From positions 1 through 64,000 of the forward strand of contig UQFE01000006.1 in the NCBI GenBank assembly GCA_900540255.1: a DNA stretch of 64,000 bases, in the 5' to 3' direction. The stretch comes from an uncultured Clostridium sp. GTDB taxonomy: Bacteria; Bacillota; Clostridia; Clostridiales; Clostridiaceae. The notes beneath the pieces are model-generated. The model was given only the letters and a program-made list of their open reading frames with translations. It made no database searches and was not told the origin of the DNA. Shown here in pieces: positions 20,179-28,761 of the stretch; position 1 is the first letter of the stretch, and each line of letters starts with the position of its first letter. A program made the position numbers and the translations under genes.

Positions 20179-21840
20179 ATGAGTGAGGAAAAAGTAAAAA
20201 TAATTCCACTTGGTGGGTTAGGTGAAATAGGGAAAAATATTACAGCTTTTGAATGTGATGATGAAATTATAGTTATAGATTGCGGAATTTCATTTCCAGA
20301 TGAAGAAATGTATGGAGTAGATTTAATAATACCTGATATATGGTATTTAAAAAATAATATAAAAAAAGTAAAAGGAATATTTTTAACGCATGGGCATGAA
20401 GATCATATAGGGGCATTACCTTATGTGTTAAAAGAAATAAATGTACCTGTTTATGGGACAAAATTGACAATAGGTATTGTAAAAACAAAATTAAAAGAGC
20501 ATAAATTATTAAATAGTGTAAAGTTAAATAATGTTGAAGTAGGGGATATTATTAAGTTTAATAAGTTTAAGGTTGAATTTATTAGAAATACTCATAGCAT
20601 AGCTGATTCTTGTAGTTTAGCTTTATTTACTCCAGTTGGAATAATACTTCATACTGGTGATTTTAAGATAGATTATACTCCAATTGATGGAGAAACAATG
20701 GACTTGCAAAGAATATCTAACTTAGGTAAAGAAGGTGTTACTTTGCTTATGGCTGATAGTACCAATGTGGAAAGAAAGGGGCATTCATTATCAGAAAGGA
20801 GTATAGGATATACATTAGAAAAAATAATTAGTAAAGCTAAGGGAAGAGTTATTGTTGCTACTTTTGCGTCTAATATACATAGAATGCAGCAAATAGTTGA
20901 CGCATCAATAAAAAATAATAGAAAAATTGTTTTTAATGGAAGAAGTATGGAAAATATATCAAAAGTTGCTATTGAGTTGGGGTATCTTCATATACCAGAT
21001 TCTGAAATTTTAATTATTGATGATTTAAAAAATTACGAAAATAATCAAATAACATTAATTACAACTGGTAGTCAAGGAGAACCTATGGCTTCATTGGCAA
21101 GAATAGCATTTTCTAATCATAGAAAAATACTTATAGAACCAAATGATACTTTTATTATTTCTGCATCACCAATTCCAGGAAATGATAGATTAATTTCTAG
21201 AGTTATAAATGAATTATTTAGAAAGGGGGCAGATGTAGTATATGAGGATTTAGAAGCTGTTCACGTTTCTGGTCATGCATATCAAGAGGAATTAAAGTTA
21301 ATACATACTTTAGTTCATCCTAAATATTTTATGCCTATACATGGGGAATATAGGCATTTAAAACATCATGGTGATTTAGCTGAAAAGTTAGGAATGGATA
21401 AAAATAATATATTTATTTTAGAAACTGGAAATATATTAGAACTTACAAATGAGGGGTGTAAAAAGGGAGGAAAGGTTAAAACAGGAGCTGTATTTGTTGA
21501 TGGTTTAGGTGTTGGAGATGTTGGTAATATTGTTTTAAGGGATAGAAGGCATTTAGCTCAAGATGGAATGTTGACTATAGTTGTAGCAATTGATAGGGAA
21601 GCTTTAATTATTGTATCAGGACCTGATGTTATTACAAGGGGATTTGTATATGTTAAAGAATCAGAAGAATTAATTAATAAAGTTAAAGAAATATCAATTA
21701 TAGAAGTTGAAAGGTGTTTAGAGTTAGGGGTTATTGAATGGTATGTATTAAAAAGCAATATGAAAAAAGCTACAGAAAATTATATTTATGAAAAAACTAA
21801 AAGAAGGCCAACTATAATTCCAATAATAATGGAAACATAA
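20179..21840 (+). CDS. rnj: Ribonuclease J
   Basis: 553 residues. Beta-CASP metallo-beta-lactamase nuclease with 5' exonuclease and endonuclease activity in mRNA decay and rRNA maturation. Metal motif THGHEDHIGALP at ~75, further histidines in RNTHSIADS and LHTGDFKIDY, beta-CASP motifs TGSQGEPMASLARI and SGHAYQEELKL, and PIHGEYRHLKHH. The C-terminal ~100 residues are the RNase J-specific domain. ATG codons at 20122 and 20161 are in frame, but the start at 20179 (MSEEKVKIIPLGGLGEIG) has AAAGGA at the right distance and matches family starts. Many clostridia carry more than one RNase J paralogue, so a J1/J2 assignment is not made. Confidence 0.92.
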   Translation: MSEEKVKIIPLGGLGEIGKNITAFECDDEIIVIDCGISFPDEEMYGVDLIIPDIWYLKNNIKKVKGIFLTHGHEDHIGALPYVLKEINVPVYGTKLTIGIVKTKLKEHKLLNSVKLNNVEVGDIIKFNKFKVEFIRNTHSIADSCSLALFTPVGIILHTGDFKIDYTPIDGETMDLQRISNLGKEGVTLLMADSTNVERKGHSLSERSIGYTLEKIISKAKGRVIVATFASNIHRMQQIVDASIKNNRKIVFNGRSMENISKVAIELGYLHIPDSEILIIDDLKNYENNQITLITTGSQGEPMASLARIAFSNHRKILIEPNDTFIISASPIPGNDRLISRVINELFRKGADVVYEDLEAVHVSGHAYQEELKLIHTLVHPKYFMPIHGEYRHLKHHGDLAEKLGMDKNNIFILETGNILELTNEGCKKGGKVKTGAVFVDGLGVGDVGNIVLRDRRHLAQDGMLTIVVAIDREALIIVSGPDVITRGFVYVKESEELINKVKEISIIEVERCLELGVIEWYVLKSNMKKATENYIYEKTKRRPTIIPIIMET

Positions 21841-21944
21841 AGATTTAAAAACAAAAGTTTAAAAATAACTTATCAATTTGATAAATTATTAAAAAAAGTA
21901 TATAATTGTTATGTAAACATTTAATGAGGGGAAAAGGGGAAAAA

Positions 21945-22790
21945 ATGAATATGAGCACAACAAAAAGGTATCAAGATATATTACAGGAACTTTCAAAAAC
22001 TCCAAGGGAAGATGTAGTTAAGTTTAGAAATAAATATGAAGAAGCTTTAAATGAGTTTTTAGAATTAAAAGAAGTTTATACTATAGCTTCAAAAAAATCT
22101 TCATTAGAAGAAATTAAAAATAATACTGCTAAGCCATTATGTGCTTTGAATCATAAAAAATTACCAACAATATGGTTTTTTTCAGAAAGAGAATTTGCCC
22201 AAGATTTTGTAAATCATTTTAGATTAATTAAAGATGAAGTTGAATATATAAGGGTATTAAAAGGTGAAGAAATAATAGAAGCTATTAAATATGGGGTATT
22301 TAATGGTATTTATCAATTTTCTATAGATGAAGGAAAATGTACTATGGTTATGGTACCATATGATTTGTTAAATATACATTTTAATAAAGTTGGAAAAGAA
22401 AATTTTCTAGAAAAAAATCAATATGAATTAATGATTTTATTTACTATGATGAAGTTTTATGGAAAAGTTATTTATGCAATTGAAAGTGATGAATTAAATG
22501 TTAATGGAAATTATAAATTAGCATATGATAGAAGTGGAATTATTAATTTATTTGAAAATAAAGATGATGCTAATACACATAAATATGATATTGGATATGG
22601 AAGAAAAGAAGTTAAAGCATTAAATATAATTGAATTTAGAAGTATTATTAATTCAATTGAAAATGAAAAAGAAAATATTAAAATTGAAATTAAGGAAAAT
22701 GTATTTGAAATTAATATTAAAAAGTTAAAATATATATTAAATGAAATGATAGAAAATAGAAATAAAAAACTGTCTATAATAATAAGATAG
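21945..22790 (+). CDS. Unknown protein, possible SseB-like N-terminal domain
   Basis: 281 residues, soluble, no signal peptide. Residues ~30-140 (ALNHKKLPTIWFFSEREFAQ... with VEYIRVLKGEEII and FSIDEG-type strands) have the rhythm of SseB-type domains: alternating hydrophobic strands, a conserved P-x-W/F-FS segment and 'I-D-G-x-x-x-VMVPYDLL'. The C-terminal third is Asn/Glu/Lys-rich and unrecognised. It follows RNase J by ~100 bases, possibly co-transcribed. The start at 21945 has AAGGGG before it; an ATG at 21951 is an alternative. The 3' end overlaps its own terminator. Function unknown; SseB likeness is a weak guess. Confidence 0.55.
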   Translation: MNMSTTKRYQDILQELSKTPREDVVKFRNKYEEALNEFLELKEVYTIASKKSSLEEIKNNTAKPLCALNHKKLPTIWFFSEREFAQDFVNHFRLIKDEVEYIRVLKGEEIIEAIKYGVFNGIYQFSIDEGKCTMVMVPYDLLNIHFNKVGKENFLEKNQYELMILFTMMKFYGKVIYAIESDELNVNGNYKLAYDRSGIINLFENKDDANTHKYDIGYGRKEVKALNIIEFRSIINSIENEKENIKIEIKENVFEINIKKLKYILNEMIENRNKKLSIIIR

Positions 22791-22797
22791 TTTTTTA
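22765..22797 (+). terminator. Terminator overlapping the gene's 3' end
   Basis: AAAAACTGTCT pairs with AGATAGTTTTT, then T6; the stop codon TAG at 22788-22790 lies in the right arm. Confidence 0.8.
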
Positions 22798-22884
22798 CTT
22801 TCTAATAAAAATTGTATATAATACATAAGTGAAATATATGAATTTTAAATTTTAGTTTTTTAGACTTGAAAGGAGTTTTTATCT

Positions 22885-23559
22885 ATGAAAGATTTATTAG
22901 ATAAGGGAGCTGTAATACAAAGGGATATGGAAACATATGCAATAGCACCACATTTAATAGGAGGATTAATAACGCCAAAACAGCTTAGAGATATAGCAGA
23001 TGTTGCGGAAAAATATAATGCTTCTGCCGTAAAGGTTACAGGTGCTCAAAGAATTGCAATAGTTGGAATAAAGGAAGAAGATATAGATAATGCATGGTTA
23101 GATTTAGGAATGAAGCCAGGAGCAGCTATAGGGTTATGTGTAAGAAGTGTAAAGATATGTCCAGGAACAACTTTCTGTAAAAGAGGATTACAAGATTCAG
23201 TTGCAATAGGAGCTAAATTAGATGGAGCATTCCATGGAAGAAACCTTCCTAATAAATTAAAAATTGGAGTAAGTGGATGTCCAAATAGCTGTGCTGATAG
23301 TCATACTAGAGATATTGGATTAATTGGAGGTCCAAAAGGATGGATTCTTTACCTTGGAGGAAGAGGAGGAGTTATTCCTAGATTAGGTGATAGAATTGCT
23401 ATGAATATTCCAGATGATAAAATTTTTGATGTTGTTGAAAGAGTAATTGACATTTATGCAGAAAATGGTCAAGGTAGAGAAAGACTAGGGAATTACATAG
23501 ATAGAATTGGATTAGAAGAATTTAAAAAACAATTAAATATTGAAGAATTTTTAAAATAA
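22885..23559 (+). CDS. Small siroheme/[4Fe-4S] sulfite-nitrite reductase-like protein
   Basis: 224 residues: a ferredoxin-like half domain (residues ~1-75, with LIGGLITPKQLRDIADVAEKY) followed by a siroheme-[4Fe-4S] domain with the cluster cysteines C92-x5-C98 (CPGTTFC) and C132-x3-C136 (GCPNSCADS). Full assimilatory or dissimilatory reductases are about twice as long and contain two such modules, so this is the stand-alone half-size type, resembling the small 'Dsr-like proteins' of methanogens and clostridia. Substrate unproven (sulfite, nitrite or a siroheme-related role). Single gene with its own RBS (GAAAGGAG) and terminator. Confidence 0.85.
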   Translation: MKDLLDKGAVIQRDMETYAIAPHLIGGLITPKQLRDIADVAEKYNASAVKVTGAQRIAIVGIKEEDIDNAWLDLGMKPGAAIGLCVRSVKICPGTTFCKRGLQDSVAIGAKLDGAFHGRNLPNKLKIGVSGCPNSCADSHTRDIGLIGGPKGWILYLGGRGGVIPRLGDRIAMNIPDDKIFDVVERVIDIYAENGQGRERLGNYIDRIGLEEFKKQLNIEEFLK

Positions 23560-23562
23560 TTG

Positions 23563-23624
23563 AAAATGGCAAATAGTTATAGGCAAATTATAATTAATAA
23601 TTTGTTAAGCTATTTGCTATTTTT
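23563..23624 (+). terminator. Terminator of the sulfite-reductase-like gene
   Basis: AAAATGGCAAATAG pairs with CTATTTGCTATTTT (one G:U), with an inner GCAAATTAT / ATAATTTGT stem. Confidence 0.85.
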
Positions 23625-23719
23625 GATGTAATTAAATCAAAAGTTATTTACTTGTTGTTAATATAGGTTATACTAATTAAATGAAATATAATAAATAAAT
23701 CAAAAATGAGGGAAATATA

Positions 23720-25159
23720 TTGAACAATACATTTAAAAAATATAATTTATGTGATGAAATAATTAAAGCATTAGATGGTATAGGTTATAAACATCCATCT
23801 GATGTGCAAAGTAAGGTAATACCTGAAGTGTTAAATGGTAAAGACATTATAGTTAAATCACAAACTGGAAGTGGGAAAACTGCAGCATTTGGAATTCCAT
23901 TATGTGAAAAAGTAATTTGGGAAGAAAGTAAACCTCAAGTTTTAGTTTTAACGCCAACAAGAGAGTTAGCTATTCAAGTTAAGGAAGAATTAACTAACAT
24001 AGGTAGATTTAAGAGAATAAGAGCTGTTGCAGTATTTGGTAAGCAACCATTTTCAGAGCAAACAAGAGAATTAAAACAAAAGACTCATATTGTAGCAGGA
24101 ACTCCAGGAAGAGTTTTTGATCATATTGACAGAGGAACATTAGATATTTCAAATATAAGATATTTAGTAATAGATGAAGCTGATGAAATGCTTAATATGG
24201 GATTTATAGACCAAGTTAGGGATATAATTAATAAATTAAATAAAAAAAGAGAAACAATGTTATTTTCTGCAACGATTCCGGAAGAAATATTAGGATTATG
24301 TAAAATGTATATGAATAATCCTATTAATATTGAAATTAAAGCTCAAAAATTAATAACAGATAATATAACTCATGAATTATATAAATTTGAAGAATTTTAT
24401 AAATTAGATAATTTAAATAAGCTTTTAATAAATGAAGTGCCAGAAACATCAGTGATTTTTTGTAAGACTAAAGAAAATGTTGATAAGGTTTTTGAAAATT
24501 TAAATAAAAAGGGATATTCAGTAAGTAAAATTCATGGTGGAATGCTTCAAAAAGATAGGATTGAAGTTATGGAGAAATTTAAAAGAGGTAATTTTAAAAT
24601 GTTAGTTTCTACAGATGTTGCAGCAAGAGGAATTGATGTAGAAGGAATTACTCATGTAATTAATTATGATTTACCAGTTGAAAAAGAAGCTTATGTACAT
24701 AGAATAGGAAGAACTGGAAGAGCTGGAGCAAGGGGAAAGGCTATTTCTTTTGTTAATCAATATGAAGATAGACTTTTGGATATGATAGAAGAATACATAG
24801 GTTTTGAAATTACTGTTGAAAATGAAATTTTTGAAGTAAGTAAGGATAAAAGAAATGAAGCAATACAATTTTTAAAATCAAAACCAAAAGTAAAAAAGGA
24901 AAAATCTAAAGATATAAATAGGAATATAACTAAGCTATATTTTAATGGTGGAAAAAAGAAAAAGTTAAGAGCTGTAGACTTTGTAGGTGCAATTTCGAGA
25001 ATAGAAGGAATTACTGGAGAGGATATTGGAATAATAGATGTTCAAGATAATGTTTCTTATGTAGATATTTTAAATGGAAAAGGAAATAAAGTAATAGAAG
25101 CACTTAAAAATTCAACTATTAAAGGGAAGAAGCTTAAGGTTGAAAGAGCAAGAAAGTAA
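23720..25159 (+). CDS. dbpA: DEAD-box RNA helicase, DbpA/YxiN type
   Basis: 479 residues starting at TTG behind GAGGGA. Helicase motifs in order: Q motif ([14 protein letters not shown]), [13 protein letters not shown], Ia PTRELAIQ, Ib [60 protein letters not shown]. The last ~75 residues ([21 protein letters not shown] ... KKLKVERAR) form the DbpA RNA-binding domain that recognises hairpin 92 of 23S rRNA, so the role is large-subunit ribosome assembly. A repeat-family-2 element sits directly behind the stop codon. Confidence 0.93.
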   Translation: MNNTFKKYNLCDEIIKALDGIGYKHPSDVQSKVIPEVLNGKDIIVKSQTGSGKTAAFGIPLCEKVIWEESKPQVLVLTPTRELAIQVKEELTNIGRFKRIRAVAVFGKQPFSEQTRELKQKTHIVAGTPGRVFDHIDRGTLDISNIRYLVIDEADEMLNMGFIDQVRDIINKLNKKRETMLFSATIPEEILGLCKMYMNNPINIEIKAQKLITDNITHELYKFEEFYKLDNLNKLLINEVPETSVIFCKTKENVDKVFENLNKKGYSVSKIHGGMLQKDRIEVMEKFKRGNFKMLVSTDVAARGIDVEGITHVINYDLPVEKEAYVHRIGRTGRAGARGKAISFVNQYEDRLLDMIEEYIGFEITVENEIFEVSKDKRNEAIQFLKSKPKVKKEKSKDINRNITKLYFNGGKKKKLRAVDFVGAISRIEGITGEDIGIIDVQDNVSYVDILNGKGNKVIEALKNSTIKGKKLKVERARK

Positions 25160-25170
25160 GAAAATAACAA

Positions 25171-25235
25171 GGGGATGTCGCATTAAGAATAAATACTACA
25201 ATATATTGTGTATAAAAGCTTTAGTTCGACAGCCC
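25171..25235. repeat. Dispersed element family 2, copy A (65 bp)
   Basis: Begins GGGGATGTCGCATTAAGAAT and ends TTAGTTCGACAGCCC, with an internal CAATATATTG palindrome. The first 48 bases are identical to copy B at 25958-26023, and both resemble the inverted copy at 37598-37694. T-rich sequence follows, so it may also serve as the terminator of dbpA. Confidence 0.85.
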
Positions 25236-25339
25236 TTTTATTTATTTTGAAACAAATATAAAAAAATTGTACATTATTATGAAAATTAAACAATTTTTAT
25301 TAAAGAGGTTGATATATTACTTAAAATGTTATATGCTAT

Positions 25340-25353
25340 TGGTAACGTTAACA
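25340..25353. promoter_or_regulatory. Possible LacI-family/CcpA-type operator
   Basis: TGGTAACGTTAACA carries the dyad TAACGTTA and differs from a cre consensus at two positions. It lies ~40 bases before the GH36 fragment gene, where catabolite control of an alpha-galactosidase would make sense. Confidence 0.3.
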
Positions 25354-25393
25354 TAGAAATTAAGAAAATTTATAATATAGGGAGAGATTAATT

Positions 25394-25759
25394 ATGGGGA
25401 TAGCTGTTAGAGAGAGTAATAAAGTATTTATAAATACTGAAAAGGACGAAAGTAAAGGTAAAGTTAATGGAAAAAGGTTATATGTGATAAATGACTTTTC
25501 AGAAAATAAAGTAGCTGAGTGTATTGAAGTAATATCTAAGGATAAATTAGAAGTTGTACTTGTTTTAAAAGGTATAGACTTATGTAATATATCTAATTTT
25601 AAAAGATTAAAGTTAAGGGGTTTAAGGGAAGATGCTATTTATAAAAATATAAGAACTCAAGAAGTATTCTTAGGGGGTTCATTAATGAACTTAGGAGTAG
25701 ATATAAGCAAATTACGAGGAAATATTGAAGGAAGTATTATTTATTTAAAAGCAATTTAA
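25394..25759 (+). CDS. Stranded C-terminal domain of a GH36 alpha-galactosidase
   Basis: 121 residues. The part from residue ~45 on (LEVVLVLKGIDLC..., FKRLKLRGLREDAIYKNI, TQEVFLGGSLMNLGVDI, GSIIYLKAI) matches the beta-sandwich end of GH36 alpha-galactosidases, where 'RLKLKGLDPxxxYxxxxxxxxYGGxxLMxxGL' is conserved. The catalytic barrel with its two aspartates is absent, so it cannot be an active glycosidase alone. It has its own ATG and GGGAGAG, and no internal stops, so it may still be made; the simplest reading is a deletion remnant of a galactoside gene near galT/galK. Confidence 0.7.
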   Translation: MGIAVRESNKVFINTEKDESKGKVNGKRLYVINDFSENKVAECIEVISKDKLEVVLVLKGIDLCNISNFKRLKLRGLREDAIYKNIRTQEVFLGGSLMNLGVDISKLRGNIEGSIIYLKAI

Positions 25760-25827
25760 TTTTTATAGCTAAATTATTTAGTAATTGCATAAAAAGAAAA
25801 TAATATTATAGATTTTTAAAGGTTATA

Positions 25828-25855
25828 AAGAGAGCTTATTAGGCTCTCTTTTTTC
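25828..25855 (+). terminator. Terminator of the GH36 fragment gene
   Basis: AAGAGAGC pairs with GCTCTCTT around a short ATTA-containing loop, followed by T6. Confidence 0.85.
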
Positions 25856-25957
25856 AATATATATATAAAAATTACAAAGAAAGTTTGGTGGTGAAAGTTA
25901 ATTGAATTTAAGGAAAATAATTATGTAACAAATTATATATAATCTTGATATAGGAGG

Positions 25958-26023
25958 GGGGATGTCGCATTAAGAATAAATACTACAATATATTGTGTAT
26001 AAAAGTTTTAGTGCATCAGCCCC
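25958..26023. repeat. Dispersed element family 2, copy B (66 bp)
   Basis: GGGGATGTCGCATTAAGAAT ... TTTTAGTGCATCAGCCCC, almost identical to copy A about 790 bases upstream. It sits between two converging genes, ending 20 bases from the AraC regulator's stop. Confidence 0.85.
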
Positions 26024-26042
26024 GTACTTGATTTTATTAAAT

Positions 26043-26714
26043 TTAAATATAGTTTGTATTTCTAAATTGAGAAGGTGTAATTCCTTCAAATGATTTAAAG
26101 GTTCTAGAAAAATGACTTTGATCATAAAAACCAAGTGAAATTGAAATATCAAGTAAACTTTTATTTGTGGTAAGCAATAATACTTTAGCTCTATCAATTT
26201 TGATTTTTTTTGAATATTTCATCAATGAGATACCCATGTGTTTTTTAAAACAAGCTGAGGCATATTCTGGAGTTATCCCTAAGTGACTAGATATTTTTTC
26301 AAGTGACATAAAGCATTCTATATTCATGTGTAAATGTTGAAGAAGCTTGTTTACTATAAAGTTGTCCTTAACTTCAACATCACTAATTAAAAATTCTAAA
26401 TAAGTTTGAGCCATTTCTAATTCTAAGGCTTGTAATGACTTTAAGTCATTTAGCATAGGTATTTTTTCATAATATTTATTATAAAGAGTATGCAAATACT
26501 TTTTTGAAATACCATGCCTTATAATTTCTCTTGAAAAAATAGCATTCCAAATATATAAATCTATTTTTTTATCTTCAAAATTTAAATTATCTTCTAATTC
26601 TCCAATATGCTTTTGTTGAATTTTATAAAGTATAGCTGGTCTATCATTAGTATCTATAAAAGATGAAAATTCATTACTAAATATACTTAAATCGGAAATA
26701 AAACTTTCATACAT
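26043..26714 (-). CDS. AraC-family transcription regulator
   Basis: About 223 residues. The C-terminal ~95 residues hold two helix-turn-helices: FMSLEKISSHLGITPEYASACFKK and the recognition signature SISLGFYDQSHFSRTFKSFEGITPSQFR. The N-terminal domain (~1-125) is short, all-helical and unrecognised, without the usual cupin sugar pocket. Minus-strand ATG at 26714 has GGGGG eight bases upstream; a TTG at 26729 is in frame but overlaps that site. Divergent from the GH13 glycosidase with a 128-base shared intergenic region, so that gene is its likely target; the ligand may be a maltodextrin (inference). Confidence 0.88.
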   Translation of the reverse strand: MYESFISDLSIFSNEFSSFIDTNDRPAILYKIQQKHIGELEDNLNFEDKKIDLYIWNAIFSREIIRHGISKKYLHTLYNKYYEKIPMLNDLKSLQALELEMAQTYLEFLISDVEVKDNFIVNKLLQHLHMNIECFMSLEKISSHLGITPEYASACFKKHMGISLMKYSKKIKIDRAKVLLLTTNKSLLDISISLGFYDQSHFSRTFKSFEGITPSQFRNTNYI

Positions 26715-26842
26715 AAAAAAATCCCCCAATAAAAATAAAATACATTAAATATATAAATATTATATTACAAATATACAAATTAATCCAAAATTTTAAATTA
26801 TAATTATTTGTGTAAATGTTTAATAATAAATGAGGTGATTAT

Positions 26843-28567
26843 ATGAATAAATATGCAGTATTTCATGTATTAGATACGCCATATGCTTATGGAAAAGATA
26901 AGGATACATTAATAGTAAGAGTAAGAGTTGCAAGAAATGATATAAAAAAATGTTATATTCATTATAAAGATAGGTATGATTGGGAAAATTCTTATAGGAA
27001 AAAAGAAATGGTAATAGTAGCTGAAACAGAGTTATTTACATATTATCAAGTAGAAGTTTCAGTATTTAGAAATAGATATAGGTATTATTTTGAGTTTATT
27101 GATAATAATGATGAAAGCTTTGAATATAATGAAAGAGGCTTTGTTAATAAGAATTTTAAATATAATGATATGAATTCCTTTCAATTTCCATATATAGCAG
27201 AAGAGGATTTATACGAAGAAGAAAAATGGCTTCAAGAATCAATTATATATCAAATATTTCCTGATAGATTTTGTAATGGAGACAATAGCAAAAATACAGA
27301 AGGAACACTTTCCTGGGGAAAAGGAAAAGTTAATACAAAAAGTATGTATGGAGGAGATTTAAGGGGAGTAATAGAAAAACTATCATATTTAAAAGAGTTA
27401 GGTGTGAATTTGATTTATCTTACTCCAGTTTTTAAATCAACAACTAATCATAAATATAATACAAAAGATTATTTTGATATAGATCCTCAATTTGGAACTA
27501 TAAATGAAGCAAGAGAATTAGTTGAAAAAGCGCATAATAATGGCATTAAAATAATATTTGATGCTGTGTTTAATCATTCAGGTTCAGATTTTTTTGCTTT
27601 TAAGGATTTAATTAAAAATCAACAACAATCAAAATATAAGGAGTGGTACTTTATAGATTCATGGCCTGTAAGTCAAGCAAAAGATAAGTATTATACTTTT
27701 GCAAATGGATGTGAAAATATGCCTAAGCTAAATACTAATAATGAAGAAGTTAAAGAGTACTTACTTAGTGTTGGAGAATATTGGATTAAAGAAATTGGAA
27801 TTGATGGATGGCGCCTTGATGTTTGTGATGAAGTTGGTCATGAGTTTTGGAGAGCATTTAGAAAAAGAATAAAAAAGGCAAATAAAAATACTATTATAAT
27901 TGGAGAAATAATGCATGAAGCAAATTCATTTTTAAAAGGTGATCAATTAGATGGAATTATGAATTATCCATTTAAAAATGCAATTATAGATTTCTTTGGT
28001 AAGAATATAATTAATGCAAGAGAATTCTTAGATATAATGGCTGAAAATAGAGTTTTATATATGGATAGTATTATAAGACAAATGTGGAACTTAATTGGAA
28101 GTCATGATACAAAAAGAATTTATAATGAATGTGAAGGAAATATTAATAAAATAAAATTAGCAATTGCATACCAGTTTTTATATATAGGAGTTCCATATAT
28201 TTATTATGGAGATGAGATTGGATTAGATGGAGAAGATGATCCAGATAATAGAAAGTGTATGATTTGGGATGAAGAAAATCAAAATAAGGATTTATTAAAT
28301 TTTTATAAAATGATGATTAAATTAAGAAAAGCAAATAAGGAACTTATTTATGGTGATTTTGAAGAAATATATTGTAAAAATGATTTATTAGCATTTAAAA
28401 GAGTATTAAAGGATACAAATATATTAGTTTTATTTAATAATAGTGATAAAGATGAAGCAATAGAATTAAATTTAAATTGTAAGGGAACTAACTTAATTAC
28501 AGGTGAAATTGAAAAAATAAATAAAGTAAAGTTAGATAAAAAATCATTTGCAGTTTTTAAATATTAA
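26843..28567 (+). CDS. Intracellular GH13 alpha-glycosidase (neopullulanase/cyclomaltodextrinase-like)
   Basis: 574 residues, no signal peptide. An N-terminal beta-sandwich (~1-115, the CBM34-like domain of GH13_20) precedes the barrel, which opens with WLQESIIYQIFPDRFCNGD. Catalytic residues: nucleophile D326 in DGWRLDVCDE, acid/base E355 in IIGEIMHEA, and D422 in IGSHDTKR. GDDPDNRKCMIWDEE at ~470 is typical for maltogenic amylase/neopullulanase relatives. Cleaves alpha-1,4 (and some alpha-1,6) bonds of maltodextrins in the cytoplasm, working alongside pullulanase (44.9 kb). GAGGTGA precedes the ATG. Likely controlled by the divergent AraC protein. A short hairpin (28582-28621) follows without a T-run. 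Confidence 0.92.
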   Translation: MNKYAVFHVLDTPYAYGKDKDTLIVRVRVARNDIKKCYIHYKDRYDWENSYRKKEMVIVAETELFTYYQVEVSVFRNRYRYYFEFIDNNDESFEYNERGFVNKNFKYNDMNSFQFPYIAEEDLYEEEKWLQESIIYQIFPDRFCNGDNSKNTEGTLSWGKGKVNTKSMYGGDLRGVIEKLSYLKELGVNLIYLTPVFKSTTNHKYNTKDYFDIDPQFGTINEARELVEKAHNNGIKIIFDAVFNHSGSDFFAFKDLIKNQQQSKYKEWYFIDSWPVSQAKDKYYTFANGCENMPKLNTNNEEVKEYLLSVGEYWIKEIGIDGWRLDVCDEVGHEFWRAFRKRIKKANKNTIIIGEIMHEANSFLKGDQLDGIMNYPFKNAIIDFFGKNIINAREFLDIMAENRVLYMDSIIRQMWNLIGSHDTKRIYNECEGNINKIKLAIAYQFLYIGVPYIYYGDEIGLDGEDDPDNRKCMIWDEENQNKDLLNFYKMMIKLRKANKELIYGDFEEIYCKNDLLAFKRVLKDTNILVLFNNSDKDEAIELNLNCKGTNLITGEIEKINKVKLDKKSFAVFKY

Positions 28568-28643
28568 ATGAAAAATTTGATTTTAGTGTAAGGATAGGCT
28601 AAGGTTTTTCTTTACACTAAAGTAAATAAAAGATATATTTATA

Positions 28644-28671
28644 TTGACAAATTAGAAAGATGTGATAAAAT
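28644..28671 (+). promoter_or_regulatory. Promoter before the ROK regulator/gal genes
   Basis: TTGACA (28644-28649), 16-base spacer, TAAAAT (28666-28671). The leader to the ATG at 28762 is ~85 bases and contains a TTTATTAA / TTAATAAA hairpin just before the start codon. Confidence 0.6.
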
Positions 28672-28761
28672 TTAATTAAGAAAACAATTTCATAGGTCTT
28701 AAATAAAAAGGAAAAATTTTTTTGGAGACTTTATTAAAATAATTAATAAAGAAGTGGTGCA

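Noticed and set aside
26810..26826. cre-like TGTAAATGTTTAAT upstream of the GH13 glycosidase
   Set aside because: Three mismatches to the cre consensus in A/T-rich DNA; not convincing.
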